Assembly (NCBI RefSeq): GCF_020360975.1
Contig: NW_025408667.1
Span: 558,001 to 622,000 of the forward strand
DNA length: 64,000 nucleotides
Origin: Hirsutella rhossiliensis
Lineage: Eukaryota > Ascomycota > Sordariomycetes > Hypocreales > Ophiocordycipitaceae
Reading direction: 5' to 3'
Part shown: positions 1 to 13,400 of the stretch, piece by piece
Layout of the letters: each line of letters starts with the position of its first letter
Numbering within the stretch: position 1 is the first letter of the stretch
Program-made: the position numbers and the translations under genes
Notes under the pieces: generated by a model
What the model was told of the DNA's origin: nothing
The model's input: only the letters and a program-made list of their open reading frames with translations
Databases searched by the model: none

Positions 1-2336
1 GGGCTAAATCGAAATTCGACTAGTAAGTAACTAAAGTTATTAGTTATATCTATAAAATAAATAGAAGGTGCCCTATAAAAGCTAAAGTTATTAAGATTAA
101 GGAATAAATAAGATGCCTTAATATAATATATATTAAAGCTTTCCTTAGTATTATAAGATACTATCGAATCTAGATTAAATAGTTTACTATCTTAGTAAAG
201 CCCTTTATAGACCTATTAAAGAAAGAAGTCTACTAAGAGTAAGGAGATAAATAAGTAAAAGTATCGCGAAGACTATTACGCTACGTAGGCAAAAGTAGAA
301 CGCGCTCCTATAAGTGCGCTATAATTAATATATATAACTAATAACCGCGTCTTTTAATATACCCCCTTAAGGATCGCGGCTCCGCTAGAGCCCTAGACCT
401 TATAGCCTAAGACGCGGAGTCGAATACCGCTACGCTAATAACCTAAGGAAATCTAAGAGAGGTAGTCGTCTACGGGGGATTAAACCCCGCACCGCGCGTA
501 GTTACCGGAAGTTATAGGGGTGGTATAGGTACTATTACTAATCTAGTCTTTCTAGTATCCCTTAACGTCGGCTTAGGAAGAGGATATATTATTTTAATAT
601 ATAATACTAGTCTACTTAGCTAGGGAGCAGTCCTAATATAAATCGTCGATAAAAGGAAGCGCCTTATAAGGTTTAAAAGTAAAACGTAGTTATTAATAGA
701 AACTAAATATAATATAATAAAGAGGGAGTATAAGGCTATATTAAGTACGCTTAAGAGACTAAGAATATACCTATATAGCGTATATTTTATCCTAGAAACT
801 AATATATAAGTCTTAGTCGATTAACTAAAAGGTGCCCTTAAAGACGTTCTTAAGGCTATAGTAACTCGCTAGATAAGCTATATTTTCCTCTTTAACTTTA
901 CTATATAATACGTTAAAGGTAAGAAGAATAGTATAGCTAGCGGACTCTTAAGAAAGCTTAAAGGACCTTTTAATATATTAGATAGGGAAATAGAAAGCGA
1001 TATTAAAGAGTTTATAGACTTTTACTTAAACGTAGTATAAGGGACTAAGCTATAAGGGGACTACTTAAAGGAATCTAGGATAATTATAGACTTCCTTTAA
1101 ACGTTAAAACGGCCGGAGGGCCTTTCTAAATAAGACTATAGGAAGCTATACTTAAAGAGTCTAAATTTCTATATTAAAGATTAAAACTTTAGTAACTCCC
1201 TAGGAAGGAAGAAAGGGGACCTATACTAGTTATAGACGACTTAAAAGAACGGAAAAGGATTATCGTAAAGTACTATACGTAAATAAGATATAAAGGATAA
1301 TAAGTTATATATACGTTCGTAAAGAATAGGTATTAGTAGGCTAGCCTTTAAAACGATATTTATAGTATAATCTCTTCCTATAAAAAATACTAATACTTTA
1401 TAACTAAGAAACCCTAGGAAGTTATAGCCGCGACTATACCTAGCTACCCTATAAGTAAAATTTACTTCGATAGCTAGTATATACTATTTAATTATAAGTA
1501 TTTATACCTTATAAAAGTATAAGACAACCTTACTAAATAGGTAGAAGTAACCTTAGTTAAAGAAATTACTATAGGAGCTATAACTAAATTTATACTCTTT
1601 ATTATTTATAGGTATAGCGTAATACTATACGCTATAATTAATAGAGGGCCCGAAATAAAAAAAGACTCTAAGTATATCCTAAAGTATATAAGCGTTAAAG
1701 TTATTTAAACTTTAGTATATAACCTAAAAGTAAATATAGTAGTAGAATAAGGGCACTAAAGGTTAATAATAGTACTTATAAAAATAGCAAAGAAAAAGAG
1801 GAAGTAGATTAAATACGTTAACTAAGTAATCCTTATAGACTAAATAATAGTTAAAGAGTATTATAAAATATTAGCTTTCTACTTACTATATAAATAGGAA
1901 CTAGTACTACCTCTTAAGGTAAAATACTTAACTTAGCGACTAATTAACTAGGATAAAGTAAAAATAAAAGAAGAATTATTTAAAGTATATATATAAGTTT
2001 TAGAAAGGAAAGAAAAAGATATAGAAGAGGCTAAGAAAAGAGTAATAAGATTTTAGAATCGATTAGTAAAAAGGATAGATAAAGCTAATAAGTATATAAT
2101 AAGGAAAGAAAGCCTATAACTTAGAGACCTTATTATACTATTTAATATAAGATAATTAAATAATCTAAGGAGGTAAGCTAAGTATTAAATAAGGTAGAAC
2201 GGTTTCTTTTAAGTAGTATTACGCTTAAAGTAGTTTAGGGCGTATAAGATTAAGACTTTAAATAGAATCGTACTTAATAAGATAATCCTAGGAGAGTACT
2301 TAAAGAAGTTTAAAAAGGATAAGGAAGGTTAGTAGT
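1..2336 (+). pseudogene. Gypsy-C pol, 3' part (RT connection, RNase H, integrase)
   Basis: Degenerate Ty3/Gypsy polyprotein entering from the left edge. Reading the + strand with TAA/TAG taken as former Gln/Trp codons gives an RT-to-RNase H connection (about 120-300), an RNase H region (about 640-960) with KREYKAILSTLKRLRIYLY near 720-776 followed by a FILETN and VLVDQLKG stretch, then an H2C2/integrase region (about 1110-2000) and a C-terminal stretch ending near 2336. The motif order and the RNase H sequence resemble a common fungal Gypsy lineage. The element lacks gag, protease and most of RT in this window. It is interrupted at its right end by a solo LTR that duplicated ACTTT. Heavily RIP-mutated and certainly non-functional. 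Lineage within Ty3/Gypsy is uncertain. Confidence 0.8.
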
Positions 2337-2341
2337 ACTTT

Positions 2342-2789
2342 TCTCGCGAAGAGAGATGCGAGAATTATATAAAAATGCACGAAGGTGAAATTAGAAGTAA
2401 GGGGTCGGACAGGCAGGGCAGAGAGATTTGATTCTTGCGGGAGCAGCAATTGCAAGTGATTGTTGTATTGCCTGATTGTCCTTCTTTCTAATCTAACCCC
2501 TCTTTATACCCGTCTAGCATCTTAATTAGAAAGATCCTGCTTAAAGAAGCCACTAATGTCTATTTAACTACCGAGCTTTTGCCGGTTTTCCCCTCCTTTC
2601 AGCCGTTGCCGGCACATCGTCTTATCTCTCGCTACCTCTATGGGAGCCATCGCTACTTATGCCCCACCCTCCTTTTTGCACCTCTTTTAGCTCTTCTTCC
2701 TTTTTTTCTATACATTTTTTTAGCTTCCTTGGTCCCTCGTGCTAAGGGATATCTCCGAGAACTGCGAAATCAGGCTACGCTTCGCGATA
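2342..2789 (-). mobile_element. Solo LTR of Copia-A, largely un-RIPed
   Basis: A 448-bp LTR on the minus strand, matching the LTRs of Copia-A1 and A2 along its length. It begins TCTCGCGAAG and ends CTTCGCGATA on the + strand and is bounded by the direct repeat ACTTT (2337-2341 and 2790-2794), so it is an insertion reduced by LTR-LTR recombination. Unlike its surroundings it keeps many CA and TG dinucleotides, for example near 2400-2480. A short open frame of 76 codons at 2579-2809 lies inside and crosses the LTR edge; it looks fortuitous. Confidence 0.93.
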
Positions 2790-2794
2790 ACTTT

Positions 2795-3260
2795 ACTAAG
2801 GATAACTAGTTACTCTAAGATAAGATTACTCTTAATAAAAGGAGGAAGGAAGAAATAATAAATAAAGTAGATAATTTACTACTCTTATTAAGCAAAGAAG
2901 CCTTAGATTAAATAGTACTATAGTTATAACGACTCCTTAATAAACCTTAGAAGGATTAAAGCTAGGAAGAGAAAGAAAAGTAATTATAGATACTTAATAA
3001 AGGCCTAAGGTATACGATTAAGGTTTAGCTACTATAGCTTAGTAAGGTAAAAAAGGTTCTTTATATAGGAGCCTTAAAAACGCTAATTTAATAAGAAAAG
3101 AAAGAGGTAAAAAAGAGCTAGGGAGGAAAAAGCAGTAAAGATAAAAATCTATAACTATTATAAGAAGCACGCTAAAACCTAACTAGTAACTAGGGCCGCT
3201 TAACTATTTAATCGAAGGATAACTATAGTAGCTAAAATATTTATAAGCGCCTTACTTACT
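2795..3260 (+). pseudogene. Coding-like + strand remnant, charged and Leu/Gln-rich
   Basis: Downstream of the solo LTR the + strand can be read, with TAA/TAG as former Gln, as a charged, Leu-, Lys- and Gln-rich protein (for example near 2850-2960 and 3060-3130) that looks like a coiled coil. It may be the extreme 3' part of Gypsy-C or the start of another element. No conserved domain was recognised. Stops are TAA or TAG, consistent with RIP of CAA/CAG in a sense strand. Confidence 0.3.
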
Positions 3261-5065
3261 ATCTTATCTTTTTAAATCTTCTACCTAAAGTTCCCTAAGT
3301 AGATAAAGATAATATTTCCTACCCTTCCTTAATAGTAACCTACCTTTTATTACCTTAAAGAAGATAAATAGAGATATAATTAAATAATAAAGTAAGAAAA
3401 TAAATATTCTTACTACTTACCTCCTTTAAAAATAGGATTTTTTACTTTATAAATAGGGACGTTTATTCTTTATTATAAAAAGTAAGACCTACTATAGTAA
3501 AAATAAACGCGCTTATAAGATAAATTTTAATATATTTTTAACTTATTAAATTAAATATATATAACCTTAAAAGAAAAACTTTTACTATTAAAGATAGTAA
3601 CTAGATAAGGCTACTTACTCTTAGTAGACCTATTATAGACTACTATAAAGCGAACTTAAAGACTATTTAATTATTACTTAAGAGAGAGCTCGTTAAACCT
3701 ATATAATCTCTTTTTAAGTAAAATAAGTATAAGGTTAATTTCCTCCCTTTCCTTTAAATCCTTAGTAAGACTAAAGGGATTAAGGATATTATAAAGAAGA
3801 TAAGGGGCGGTCTTATTATTAATATACTTATTATAAAATTTATTAGTATTAAGGTTAGTATAGAAATTATAACCGTATATATAGTTAGCGAATCTATTAA
3901 GGTTATAAGTAGCCTTATAGTATCTAGGGAAGTACTACTATTTATAAATAGGCGCCTTAGTTAAATCCTAAACGTAGTTAGCGTAAGAGCCGCTAGTAGT
4001 ACCTAAAAGAGAGATATACTTATAAAAAGGAAATATAATATACTTATAAGTAAAAGTTATAGTTATTTAATAAGTTTAAATATAACCTTAATAAAGGCAA
4101 GGGTTATAAGTTCTATATAAAGTAATTAAGACTACTTAAGAGTATTTTTACTGCCCTAAACTAAGCTAAGAAAAAAAGTATCTACGCGGATAAGTAGTTT
4201 CTATAAGGATATAGGTTACTAGCCGACGTCTATAATAAAGGGTATAGAAGACGATTTAATTATACTAACCTAGCGTGCTCTTAAGAAAGTAAGAGAGAGG
4301 AGAGCGACCGCGTGCTTTAATCCTAATAATATTAAGAGCTTTTAATAGAACCCTTAACTAAAAGGTAATTTCTATATAAATTAGAAACCCTTAGTAACCG
4401 ATATTATTTCTACTATAGACCTAGGTCTTAAAGTAATTATCGATCTATAAAAGAAGACGGTTAAAACGAGCTAAGTAAGATTAAATAAGTTAGATAGTTA
4501 TTACTTAAAAGTACTCTATATAAAAAGGAAAGACCTTAGTACGATAATTCTAAGTAAGAAGAGTAATAGTAACGAAGGAAGGTTATAAAAGAGTAGTTAA
4601 AAAGAGGTTAACGATATTTAGTAGCTCTTTAGTTTTAAGTTTAGCGGTCTTATAAGATATAATAAGGAGGAAGGGGCAGTTATAAAAGGAGAAGATAAAA
4701 GGTAGTAGTCTAGAGAAATAAAGAAGATAGAAAAGAGAAGAGGAAGAAGAGAAATAAAAAGAGTAAAGAAGGAAAGAAAAGGGTAGAGATTAGATAGCTC
4801 TTTAATTAATAACTAGTAAAAGAAGCTATTTAAGCGTAACCCCTAAACACGCTTAAGACCTTACTACTATAAAGGCTAGCTAAAGTAACTAATAACTATA
4901 TACTTTAATAACTATTTATTCCTCTTACTATACCCTCCTTCTTCCTTCCTTCTTCTTCCTTCTATATATATATATATACTTTATACGCTTCCTTACTTAT
5001 AACGATCCCCTTTATTAATATAACTCTTATATATATATATATAACCCTCTTAGCCTCTTAGCGTT
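3261..5065. other. Unclassified RIPed sequence between Gypsy-C and Gypsy-B
   Basis: AT-rich, CpA-poor sequence with discontinuous coding-like stretches on the + strand (about 3600-4130, and in another frame about 4090-4420), and a very A/G-rich run at 4650-4790. Near 4926-4965 there is a pyrimidine tract, followed by a short TA repeat (4965-4977). By position it should hold the end of Gypsy-C and the 5' LTR and leader of Gypsy-B, but I could not match any part of it to another LTR in the window. No RNA gene was seen. Confidence 0.4.
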
Positions 5066-5139
5066 ATAACTTAAAACTACTTACCTTAACTATTTAATCT
5101 TAACTTCTCCCTCTCTTTTATTTACTCCGCCCTTTCCTA

Positions 5140-7376
5140 AGATATAGCGGCGAACCTAAATAGTATCCTAGGCCTAGCTATAGACCTCCCTAAGAATACC
5201 GCTATTTTCTTTAACGTACTACTATTTAAGAGTAAGAGCTTTATTTTACTTACTTACTATAGTAAAGTTAAAGTAAAAAGTAGTAAAGGGCGCTTTTACG
5301 CTAAAGATAAGGAAAGGTTTATAGACTAAGACTAACGAGACGTTTATAGGTAAAAGTAACCTCCTTAGTATATTTATAGAGATCGTTAGTACCTAATATT
5401 AATAGGCCCTATTAGGCGGTAGGATATTACCCTTAAAGACGCTCGGATAATATATAAGGGCGTTAAAAAGATAAACGGATTCGCTAGGAATAAGGCCTAC
5501 TAGGAAGAGTATATCGTCGATATATATAACTTTCTCTATAAAGCTATTAATAAACGGTAGGCTATAAGCTTTAGCCTTAGCGTAATAATTAAGATCTTAA
5601 TAAGAGGTATTAAGAACGCGGTATACCCCTTACTATACCTACTATTAGTTTATACTAACTACTAAGGGGAACCTATCGAAGATATAAAAGATAGATATAA
5701 AAAGTACTATAAATGCCTAAATAATAAGGAGTATTTAATTAAGTTTACCGCTCCTACCTTTAACCTTAGTCGCTTCGCGTATAAATAAAGGTATATAACT
5801 AAAGTTATTAACTTTTTAGTAGGCCTAAATAAAGGGGGACTTTATTAGGGAGCGTTCCTTTAAGACTATAAAGAAAGAAACTTAGTTATTTTTAATACTT
5901 AGAAAGAGGGATAGTATACTAAACTCTATACGTTCCTATAAGTATAGTAGTAGTTCCTTTATATCCTCTACGTTCCTTATAACTTTACCTATATACTAGT
6001 CCCTTATACCGCTTAGTAAGAAGGGTAGGAATATAGCTACTTAGCTTTAATAATAATCTAATACTAGGTTAAAGGTATAGTTAGGCTATGCCTTAAGATA
6101 ATTAAATAGTAATACTTAAAAGTTAAAGTAATTCTAAAGTAAAGGTATAAGGTAACGTAAGAAGCCCTATAGATAGATAAGATCTTATACTAAGACTAGT
6201 ATTTCTTTAAGCTAGATAAGAAGATAAGTATAAAAGGCTATATCGATAGGTTAATATATAGAATCTAAGCTATCGCGGTAAACGAGCTTAATTATATATA
6301 AGCGATATTATAGGGTAGCGGAGTTTCTTAGTACTTTAGTTTAATAGCGGGGTTAAACGACTATAAAGGATACTATTTAATTAAGGTTTAACGACTTTTA
6401 GCGGAGTCTTTCTTATATAGATTCCTAGGTATAAGCGGATTTACTAATATAACTATATTATCTTAGGAGATTAAGAAAAATAAGACCTTTAAGAAGTCTT
6501 AGAGGTTATTAACCTCTTAGATAGGCCCGCTAGATAAAGACCACTACTTTAAAGAGATATAAAACTAGCTTATATAGTAAGGAGAGTAAGAAAAGAACTA
6601 CCTATGCTAGCTACCTTTATAAAGTAACCTAACCCGATCGCTTAGGCTATACGCGGTTTCTTTATAAAACTCCTCCTTAAAAAAACCCCTAACTATCTAA
6701 TTACGCTAATAGGAATCGAGAATAGGCCTAGACCTTTATTACCTTAAGCGTTAACTAAATCGAGCTCCTTATCTAAACTAAGTAGCCTTTCCTTAAGTAG
6801 CCTTAAGATAAGATCCCTACCTTAAAGTCTATAAAGGAAAGAGCTAAGCGCCCTTACTAGTCCTTTTATCTATATAGAAATAACGCCTTTATTTTCCCTT
6901 TTAAATATATAGCTAATTAAGCTTACTCCTCGCCTACTACTAATAACTCCTTTAAATATATTAAGGAGCGAAAGACTTATAACTATACCCCTACTAATAA
7001 CCTAATAAGAAGCTAGTAAGAAAGAAAGGTAGATAGCGCGGCTACTAACTCGTCCTAGGACTTTAAAATTACTAGGCGCTCGGTTAATTACTTTAAGGCT
7101 AAAGACTTTAATAACGCCTACGGCGTATTTTATTACTCCTTAGAAATAAAGTATAGTAATAGCCTCTCTAGCTATAGTCCTTATAAGGTTTATACTAGGC
7201 TTTAAACCCTCCTAGGTTAAAGGAGTTAAAAACCTAGGAGTATATTAAAACTACTACTAGGATATTAATAACTATAATTCTATATATTTATATAGGACTA
7301 CTAGTAACGCAATAACGATTAGTCTATAAGACTCTATAGCTTATTTAATCTAGCTATACTTAAAGCTATAGACTAG
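5140..7376 (+). pseudogene. Gypsy-B gag-like region, 5' part of the element
   Basis: The + strand reads as a long protein frame with mostly RIP-type stops from about 5140 until it is cut by Gypsy-A at 7381. The protein has a long globular stretch (about 5140-6500) and then a Pro/Ser/Lys-rich part (about 6640-7100). No zinc knuckle is certain. It is assigned to Gypsy-B because the insertion of Gypsy-A duplicated TAAAG (7377-7381 and 15206-15210), and the sequence resuming at 15211 on the same strand leads directly into Gypsy RT. The assignment to gag rests on position and lack of other domains; a separate element is possible. Confidence 0.5.
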
Positions 7377-7381
7377 TAAAG

Positions 7382-7848
7382 TGTTACGACCACGGTTAGC
7401 GGGCCGTAGGAGAGCCGGCCACGTTCACGTAACAAGGCGGCTCGGAACAATAGTCGGGACGAGAAGTCACTTAGGCTTAGCTCACCCAGAGCGTACGTAA
7501 GCTAAGTAAGCCTTATATAAATAGATCACTATTTAGGAGCATAGCTCACGAGTAAGCTATAGTAAGCCACGAAGGGGATCACGGCTAGGACCGTAATCTA
7601 AGGACAGTCTCTACGGGTATATATAGCCACCTACTTTCACTCCTTTAGATAGATAGCTCTCTAGCTTTTAACATAGATCTTTATCACGATTCTATCTTTA
7701 ATTCTAATTACTTAGTTATAGTCTACGGTCTACGACCTCCGACTTATTACTAACGTAATATACTTATTGCTTAGACCACGCCCTATTATATCTACTAATA
7801 TAAACCCCTCGATAGGTTTATCCCTTAGGAATAACACCGGTCGTTATA
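7382..7848 (+). repeat. Gypsy-A 5' LTR (467 bp)
   Basis: Matches 14736-15205 throughout. Compared with the 3' LTR, several TG/CA sites are TA here (for example the GTAAGCTAAGTAAG stretch near 7496-7509), showing that the two LTRs were mutated differently by RIP. Confidence 0.96.
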
Positions 7849-7969
7849 CGTTAAAAGCTCTTATTTAGTATAATACCGCGTTACTCTAAGCAATATCGCA
7901 ACTATTAATATACCTATATAGCAAGCTAGATCAACTAACTCTAGAGCCACTATATCGCCTTAGGATATA

Positions 7970-10460
7970 ATGCGCGAGATTATTACCCTTCGATATAAGG
8001 TATAGTTACTTAGGAACGGAGGAGGCAACGGATAAGTTAGGGACCTCGGAGAAGCAGTTAAACCAAAATAGCTAGGACTATTCGACGGTACTTATAGCAC
8101 GCTTCGAGACTTTCTTACCTAACTTAAGGCCTACCACCGGTTTTACCCTACTAAACTCTCGGACCTAGTCGAAAAGGTACTCTACGTAGGAAATTGTTTA
8201 TCTAGAACGGCACTCGCCTAGTTTAGACCTATTATAAGGGATTTTCTCGACAACTAACTAGCGCGACGAGACAACGAGATAGACAAAGTCTTTACTAGTT
8301 TCTAAGGATTCGAAGAAGCTATTACGAAGGTATTCGGAATAACCGACGAGGAACGAGAAGCCGAATAAAAACTTCGAGAACTCTAATAAAGGATCTTAGC
8401 ATCGGATTATACTGCGAAGTTCCGTTAAGTTACCTTAAAGCTTAATTAGGACGACGAACCTCTTATATTACGATTCTACGACGGGCTTAAAGAAGAAGTT
8501 AAGGACGAGCTCTATAAGGAAAATCGACCTAATAACCTCTCGGACTATATTGCTATAGTAGTACGAATCGACGATAGATAGTACGCGCGACGCTAAGAAA
8601 AGAAATAAAGAAGAGGAAATTAGAACCCTTCCTATAGGAATAACTTTAACCGACGCGCTAACTATAAAAAAAAGCGCGAAACTCCTATTGCCTACGCCTA
8701 TATAACTAACCTAGGTAGGATAGATCTAGATATAATATAGAAAAACAAAGGAAAGTATTTTAACTACGGGAAACTTAGATATTACTCTAAAGAATATAGA
8801 TAACCTCGCAAAGAGAAGAAAACCTACTAGGCACTAGCCCTAGAAGGTAAGAAACACCTAAACGCTACTAATAGATAGGAACTAAAGCATAAACTCCTTA
8901 GTTAGACTATATACTACGACGACGAATATACGGTATACTTAAGCGATAAAAACGGTACCGGATAGTTCCTAAAGCAACTAAAGAAAACCCTTATAATAAT
9001 ATAACGAAGGGATCCTAAAACATAGAAATAAGTTAAATTCGCAGAACCGGAATACCCCTATCCTAAAGGAGTCTCCTAAGACTAGATTAGGAAGAACGGC
9101 AAACGATTCTAGGAAGACATACGAAACAAAAATCGACAATAACGACGGGCAGTCTATAAATAACACAATAAAGAAGATACGGACGTAGCCCTTATACTTA
9201 CGAAACTCGGATAATAACCTAAAGAGGAACAACGAAGTATCGACGATATAAGCTCTAAAGAACAAAAAACACCTAGAGAAATAGAAGACGAGAACGAACT
9301 CGTACTACCACCCTCGCTACTAAGGGAAAATGCCACGATTAGAGAACACGCTCTATACTTCGAAGAATTTAAAGAAATGCTTAAAATTAGAACCCAATAA
9401 ATACCTTAAATTCTCACGGAAAACTAATAAGCTATATTAATTCGATATTAACCGGCACTACGCGGAGGAGACTACGCTATAGCTATCGCCGTAGTTAACA
9501 CCTTTATAGCTCTATAACGAGAATAGCAACTATGAGGAGAATTTAGAGACGATCTATAAACACTACTTACTTATAAGCACTATAAGTATATTTCATAGAT
9601 ATTATACGTCTACCTAGATTGCATAACACACTTCTAGATAAAGGCACGATATAACGCCTTCCTAGTTAGGTTCGAGGGATAAGTACTTTCGAAACCCTAC
9701 CTAAGCATAGAACTAGACTACTAGAAAATCGATTAACGCTACCCGAACGACTAAGTTATATTATTAGAACCCGATTACGGCACGCTACTCGAATGCCGCG
9801 ATAATTACGGTTTATTAACGAGATATCTTTTAAAGACATATAAAATCTATAAACACGCTAAAATAGAGGAATAGCATAGCGCTACTCGCTCTAAGGCATC
9901 CGAACCCTTAATCTTCTAAAGACTTATACAACGAGTTAAATACAACGAAGAAGATTATAACGAATATATATACCCGAACTATAGAGTTTATAAACATAAA
10001 AAAGCACGAGCATAGCATAAACGATATAACGGTGTACTAAAAGATTATTAGCGATACGTACGAAGGCTATAAGCCGTATTCGACTAAGGAAAAATCGATA
10101 TAGAAATACTACGCAAAAAACAGAAAGACGCTAAACGAAAACTCGACCTTTAGTACGAAAACGAATAGAATTACGAAGTATAGTACGCAATTAACTGCGA
10201 AGTAGCATAATATAAACGATATAGCGTCGAGAAATAAGAAATCTTCGATTAGCTATAAGAAATCAGTCTCTTAAGCCCCGACACGACACTACGCGATAAA
10301 AATATAAAGAAACGATACTAATAATAAATCGAAGAAGAATACCTAAATAAAACGAATAAGGACTAGGCAAAAAACGAGGTACGCTATCTATAAAAGGGCT
10401 ATAGACTAGCACAACACGATAAGATCTAAGGACCCTATATATAGCAATGGCAAGCTATAG
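7970..10460 (+). pseudogene. Gypsy-A gag and long gag-pol linker
   Basis: The frame opens at ATG 7970 (MREIITLRYKV) and stays readable through RIP stops. A Ty3-type capsid region lies at about 8060-8560 (LFDGTYSTLRDFL near 8075-8115). Near 8755-8810 there is a zinc-knuckle relic, FNYGKLRYYSKEYR, in which the positions expected to be Cys and His are Tyr, as expected from RIP of TGY and CAY codons. A long, highly charged Lys/Glu/Arg-rich stretch (about 8980-10440) then leads to the protease. Minus-strand open frames in this part (for example 8978-9265 and 9154-9336) are shadows. Whether gag and pol were one frame was not resolved. Confidence 0.8.
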
Positions 10461-13400
10461 CGACTAAATAGTATTAGATATCTAAATCGCGGGACATTAC
10501 GCACGTATACTTTTAGACTATAGCGCGATAGGCAATTACGTTTTACCTAGAGTCGTTAATCGTTACCGACTTATATAGAGATATAAGATAGATCTATATA
10601 AACTTACGAATATCGAAGGAGAGGCCTTTAACTATAACAACGGAATTATTAATATAAAGATTAATTACCTCGATATTAATATCTAGGGCCACGACGAACG
10701 AGTTAACTTCGATATTATAGATATTAGAGAACACGACCTTATATTAGGGCTTCTATAGCTATAGGAGAGCAACCCACTAATTAACTAGAAAACTAGCTAG
10801 CTACGTTAGGACGAAGACGTAAGTTTCTAGGACTAGTAGATTTAGGAGAAAGTAAAATTTTGCGATAATTTAGCCACTAAATAGGATAAAAGGGATAACC
10901 GTTTAAGTAAATTATTACGGGCTTTAGCGATACGGACGAAAATAGTAACCGAACTAGCGGATATAATAAAATCGACTAATAAGACCCACGTACTAACCAA
11001 CACGGCTATATAACCTAGCATCCGATATAAATAGAATAAAGGATATAATATAAAGATCCGAAGAGTTATTGCTACTCTAAGGAAAGACCTCGAATAAATT
11101 AGCAAAGAGCTCGAGTTAAGAGAAACCAGCTCTTAAAAGAAAGAACAAAGCCTATAAGATAGAATAAAGAACATCCCCTAGGAATACCGGAAATACGATA
11201 AACTCTTTAAGGAAGAACTTAAGATAGGGTTACCCGAATATAGCTAATAGGACTACGAAATTTGTCTTAAGGATAGAATAACGCTAACGTTCTATAAAAT
11301 CTATAACCTAAACGAAAAGCAACTATAAACGCTACGCGACTACCTCGACGAGAATCTACGAAAGGGATATATACGAATATTAATATCCGAAGTAGGCTAT
11401 CTAGTTATATTTATTCTAAAGAAAAACGGCAAGCTACGACTAGTTATTAACTATAGACGCTTAAACGATATTACAATAAAGGACCGAATACTATTACCGC
11501 TTATATCGGAACTACGAGATCGACTATACGGCAAAAAATAGTTTATAGCCCTCGACCTTAAAGGCGCCTATAACTTAATACGCATAAAAAAGGGATATAA
11601 ATAGATAATAGCCTTTAGAACGAAATTCGGACTATTCGAATATCTAGTAATGCTATTTAGACTTATAAATACACTAGCTACCTTCTAACGGATGATTAAT
11701 AATATCCTACGCGAACACTTAGATATCTTTATAGTAGTATACCTAGATAATATCCTAATCTTCTCGGATACCCTAGAAGAATATAAGGAACACGTCTATA
11801 AGGTACTCCGCGTACTTTAGAATGCGAAGTTACTAGTTAAACTAGAGAAAAGCAAGTTCTATATATAGGAAGTAGACTTCCTCGGACATACGATCTTACT
11901 AAGAGAGATACGAATATAATAAGATAAAATCAACTTAGTTAAAGAATAGCTAACGCTAAAGAACGTTAAAGACGTATAAAGTTTCCTAGGATTTATAAAT
12001 TACTACCGACGATTTATTAAAGATTTCGGAAAGATTATAGCACTACTATACGACTTAATAAAGAAGGAAAAAGAATTTATATAGGACGACAAAGCCAACG
12101 AAGCTTTCGAATACATTAAGACTACGATTATATAAGAACTAGTCTTAACTACCTTTAATCTAGAACGATAAATCGAACTTAAAACCGATATATTAGACTT
12201 TGCTCTAGGAGCATAAATCGGATAGAAAAACGATAAAGGAAGACTACGACTAATTGCATTCTACTCGAAAAAGCTATATAGCGCAGAACTTAATTACCCT
12301 ATCTACGACAAAGAATTCCTCGTAATTATTTAAGCTTTTAAGGAATTTCGACACTACCTTCTCGGAAGCAAATATAAAGTTAAGGTCTATATAGATCATA
12401 AGAATATCTTATATTTTACAACAACGCAATAGTTAAACGGACGATAGATCCGATAGGCCGAATATTTATCGGAATTCGACTACGAAATAATCTATAGAAA
12501 AGGAATAGAAAACGGTCGAGCTAATACCCTTAGTCGACGAAGTAACTACGACATAGGAGCACCTATAGCGAAAGGACAGCTCCTAGAAATCAACGAAAAC
12601 GGGAGTTACTAGCAACGACAGCTAAATATAATATTTAAAGTATAACCCGACGACTTAATATACTAGAAGATCCTAAAATAGATAAAAGAATATAAAGCAC
12701 TAAACGGATACGACATAGAATATTTAGAAGTTCTAATATATAAAAACAAAATCTAGATACTACTAGAATTACGAGATAAAGTTATATAAGACATATACGA
12801 ACATCTAATATATAGATACTAGGGAATCTAAAGAATAATAGAACGGATTAAACGATAATATAGCTTCCTATAGCTTAAAGAAGCAGTACAATAAGTTATT
12901 AAAGAATATAAACTTTGCGCACGAAGTAAAGCTAAACGATAGAAACTATACGGAGAATTACAACCGCTACTAGTACTAGAAAAACCATAGGATTCGATAG
13001 CTTTCGACTATATTATAAAGCTACTACTATTAAAAGAACCTATAACCAACGTTAAGTACGACAGTATATTCGTTATCACCGATAGACTAACGAAGTACGG
13101 ATACTTCTTACTATACAAAGAAGCAAGTAATATAGAAGAGCTAGTATATATATTCCTACGAATAATTATTAGCAATCACGGACTACCGAACGAGATTGTC
13201 TCTAATAGAGGAAGCATATTTATAGCTAAGTTTTAGCAAGCTCTTATAGCATAATTAGGGACGAAACATAAGCTTAGCATAGCTTATTACCTATAAATAG
13301 ATAGATAAACGGAACGACTTAACTAAACGCTTAAATAATATTTACGATGCTATATTAGCTACGAATAAAACGATTAGGTTAAATAGCTACTAACAGCGCA

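Noticed and set aside
2579..2809. Open frame of 76 codons on the + strand
   Set aside because: It lies within and across the end of a solo Copia-A LTR, on the strand opposite to the LTR, and has no counterpart in the other five LTR copies.
4965..4977. TA repeat as a functional element
   Set aside because: Short, and TA runs are abundant throughout because of RIP.
7849..7866. Primer-binding site of Gypsy-A
   Set aside because: The sequence after the LTR (CGTTAAAAGCTC) matches no tRNA 3' end or anticodon arm that I can name with confidence.
8978..9336. Two overlapping minus-strand open frames (8978-9265, 9154-9336)
   Set aside because: Shadows of the Gypsy-A gag-pol linker. Ser/Phe/Leu-rich composition is what the complement of a Lys/Glu/Arg-rich sense strand gives; no start context or splice signals.
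10842..11105. Minus-strand open frame of 87 codons
   Set aside because: Opposite to the protease-RT linker of Gypsy-A; no domain and no promoter-like sequence.
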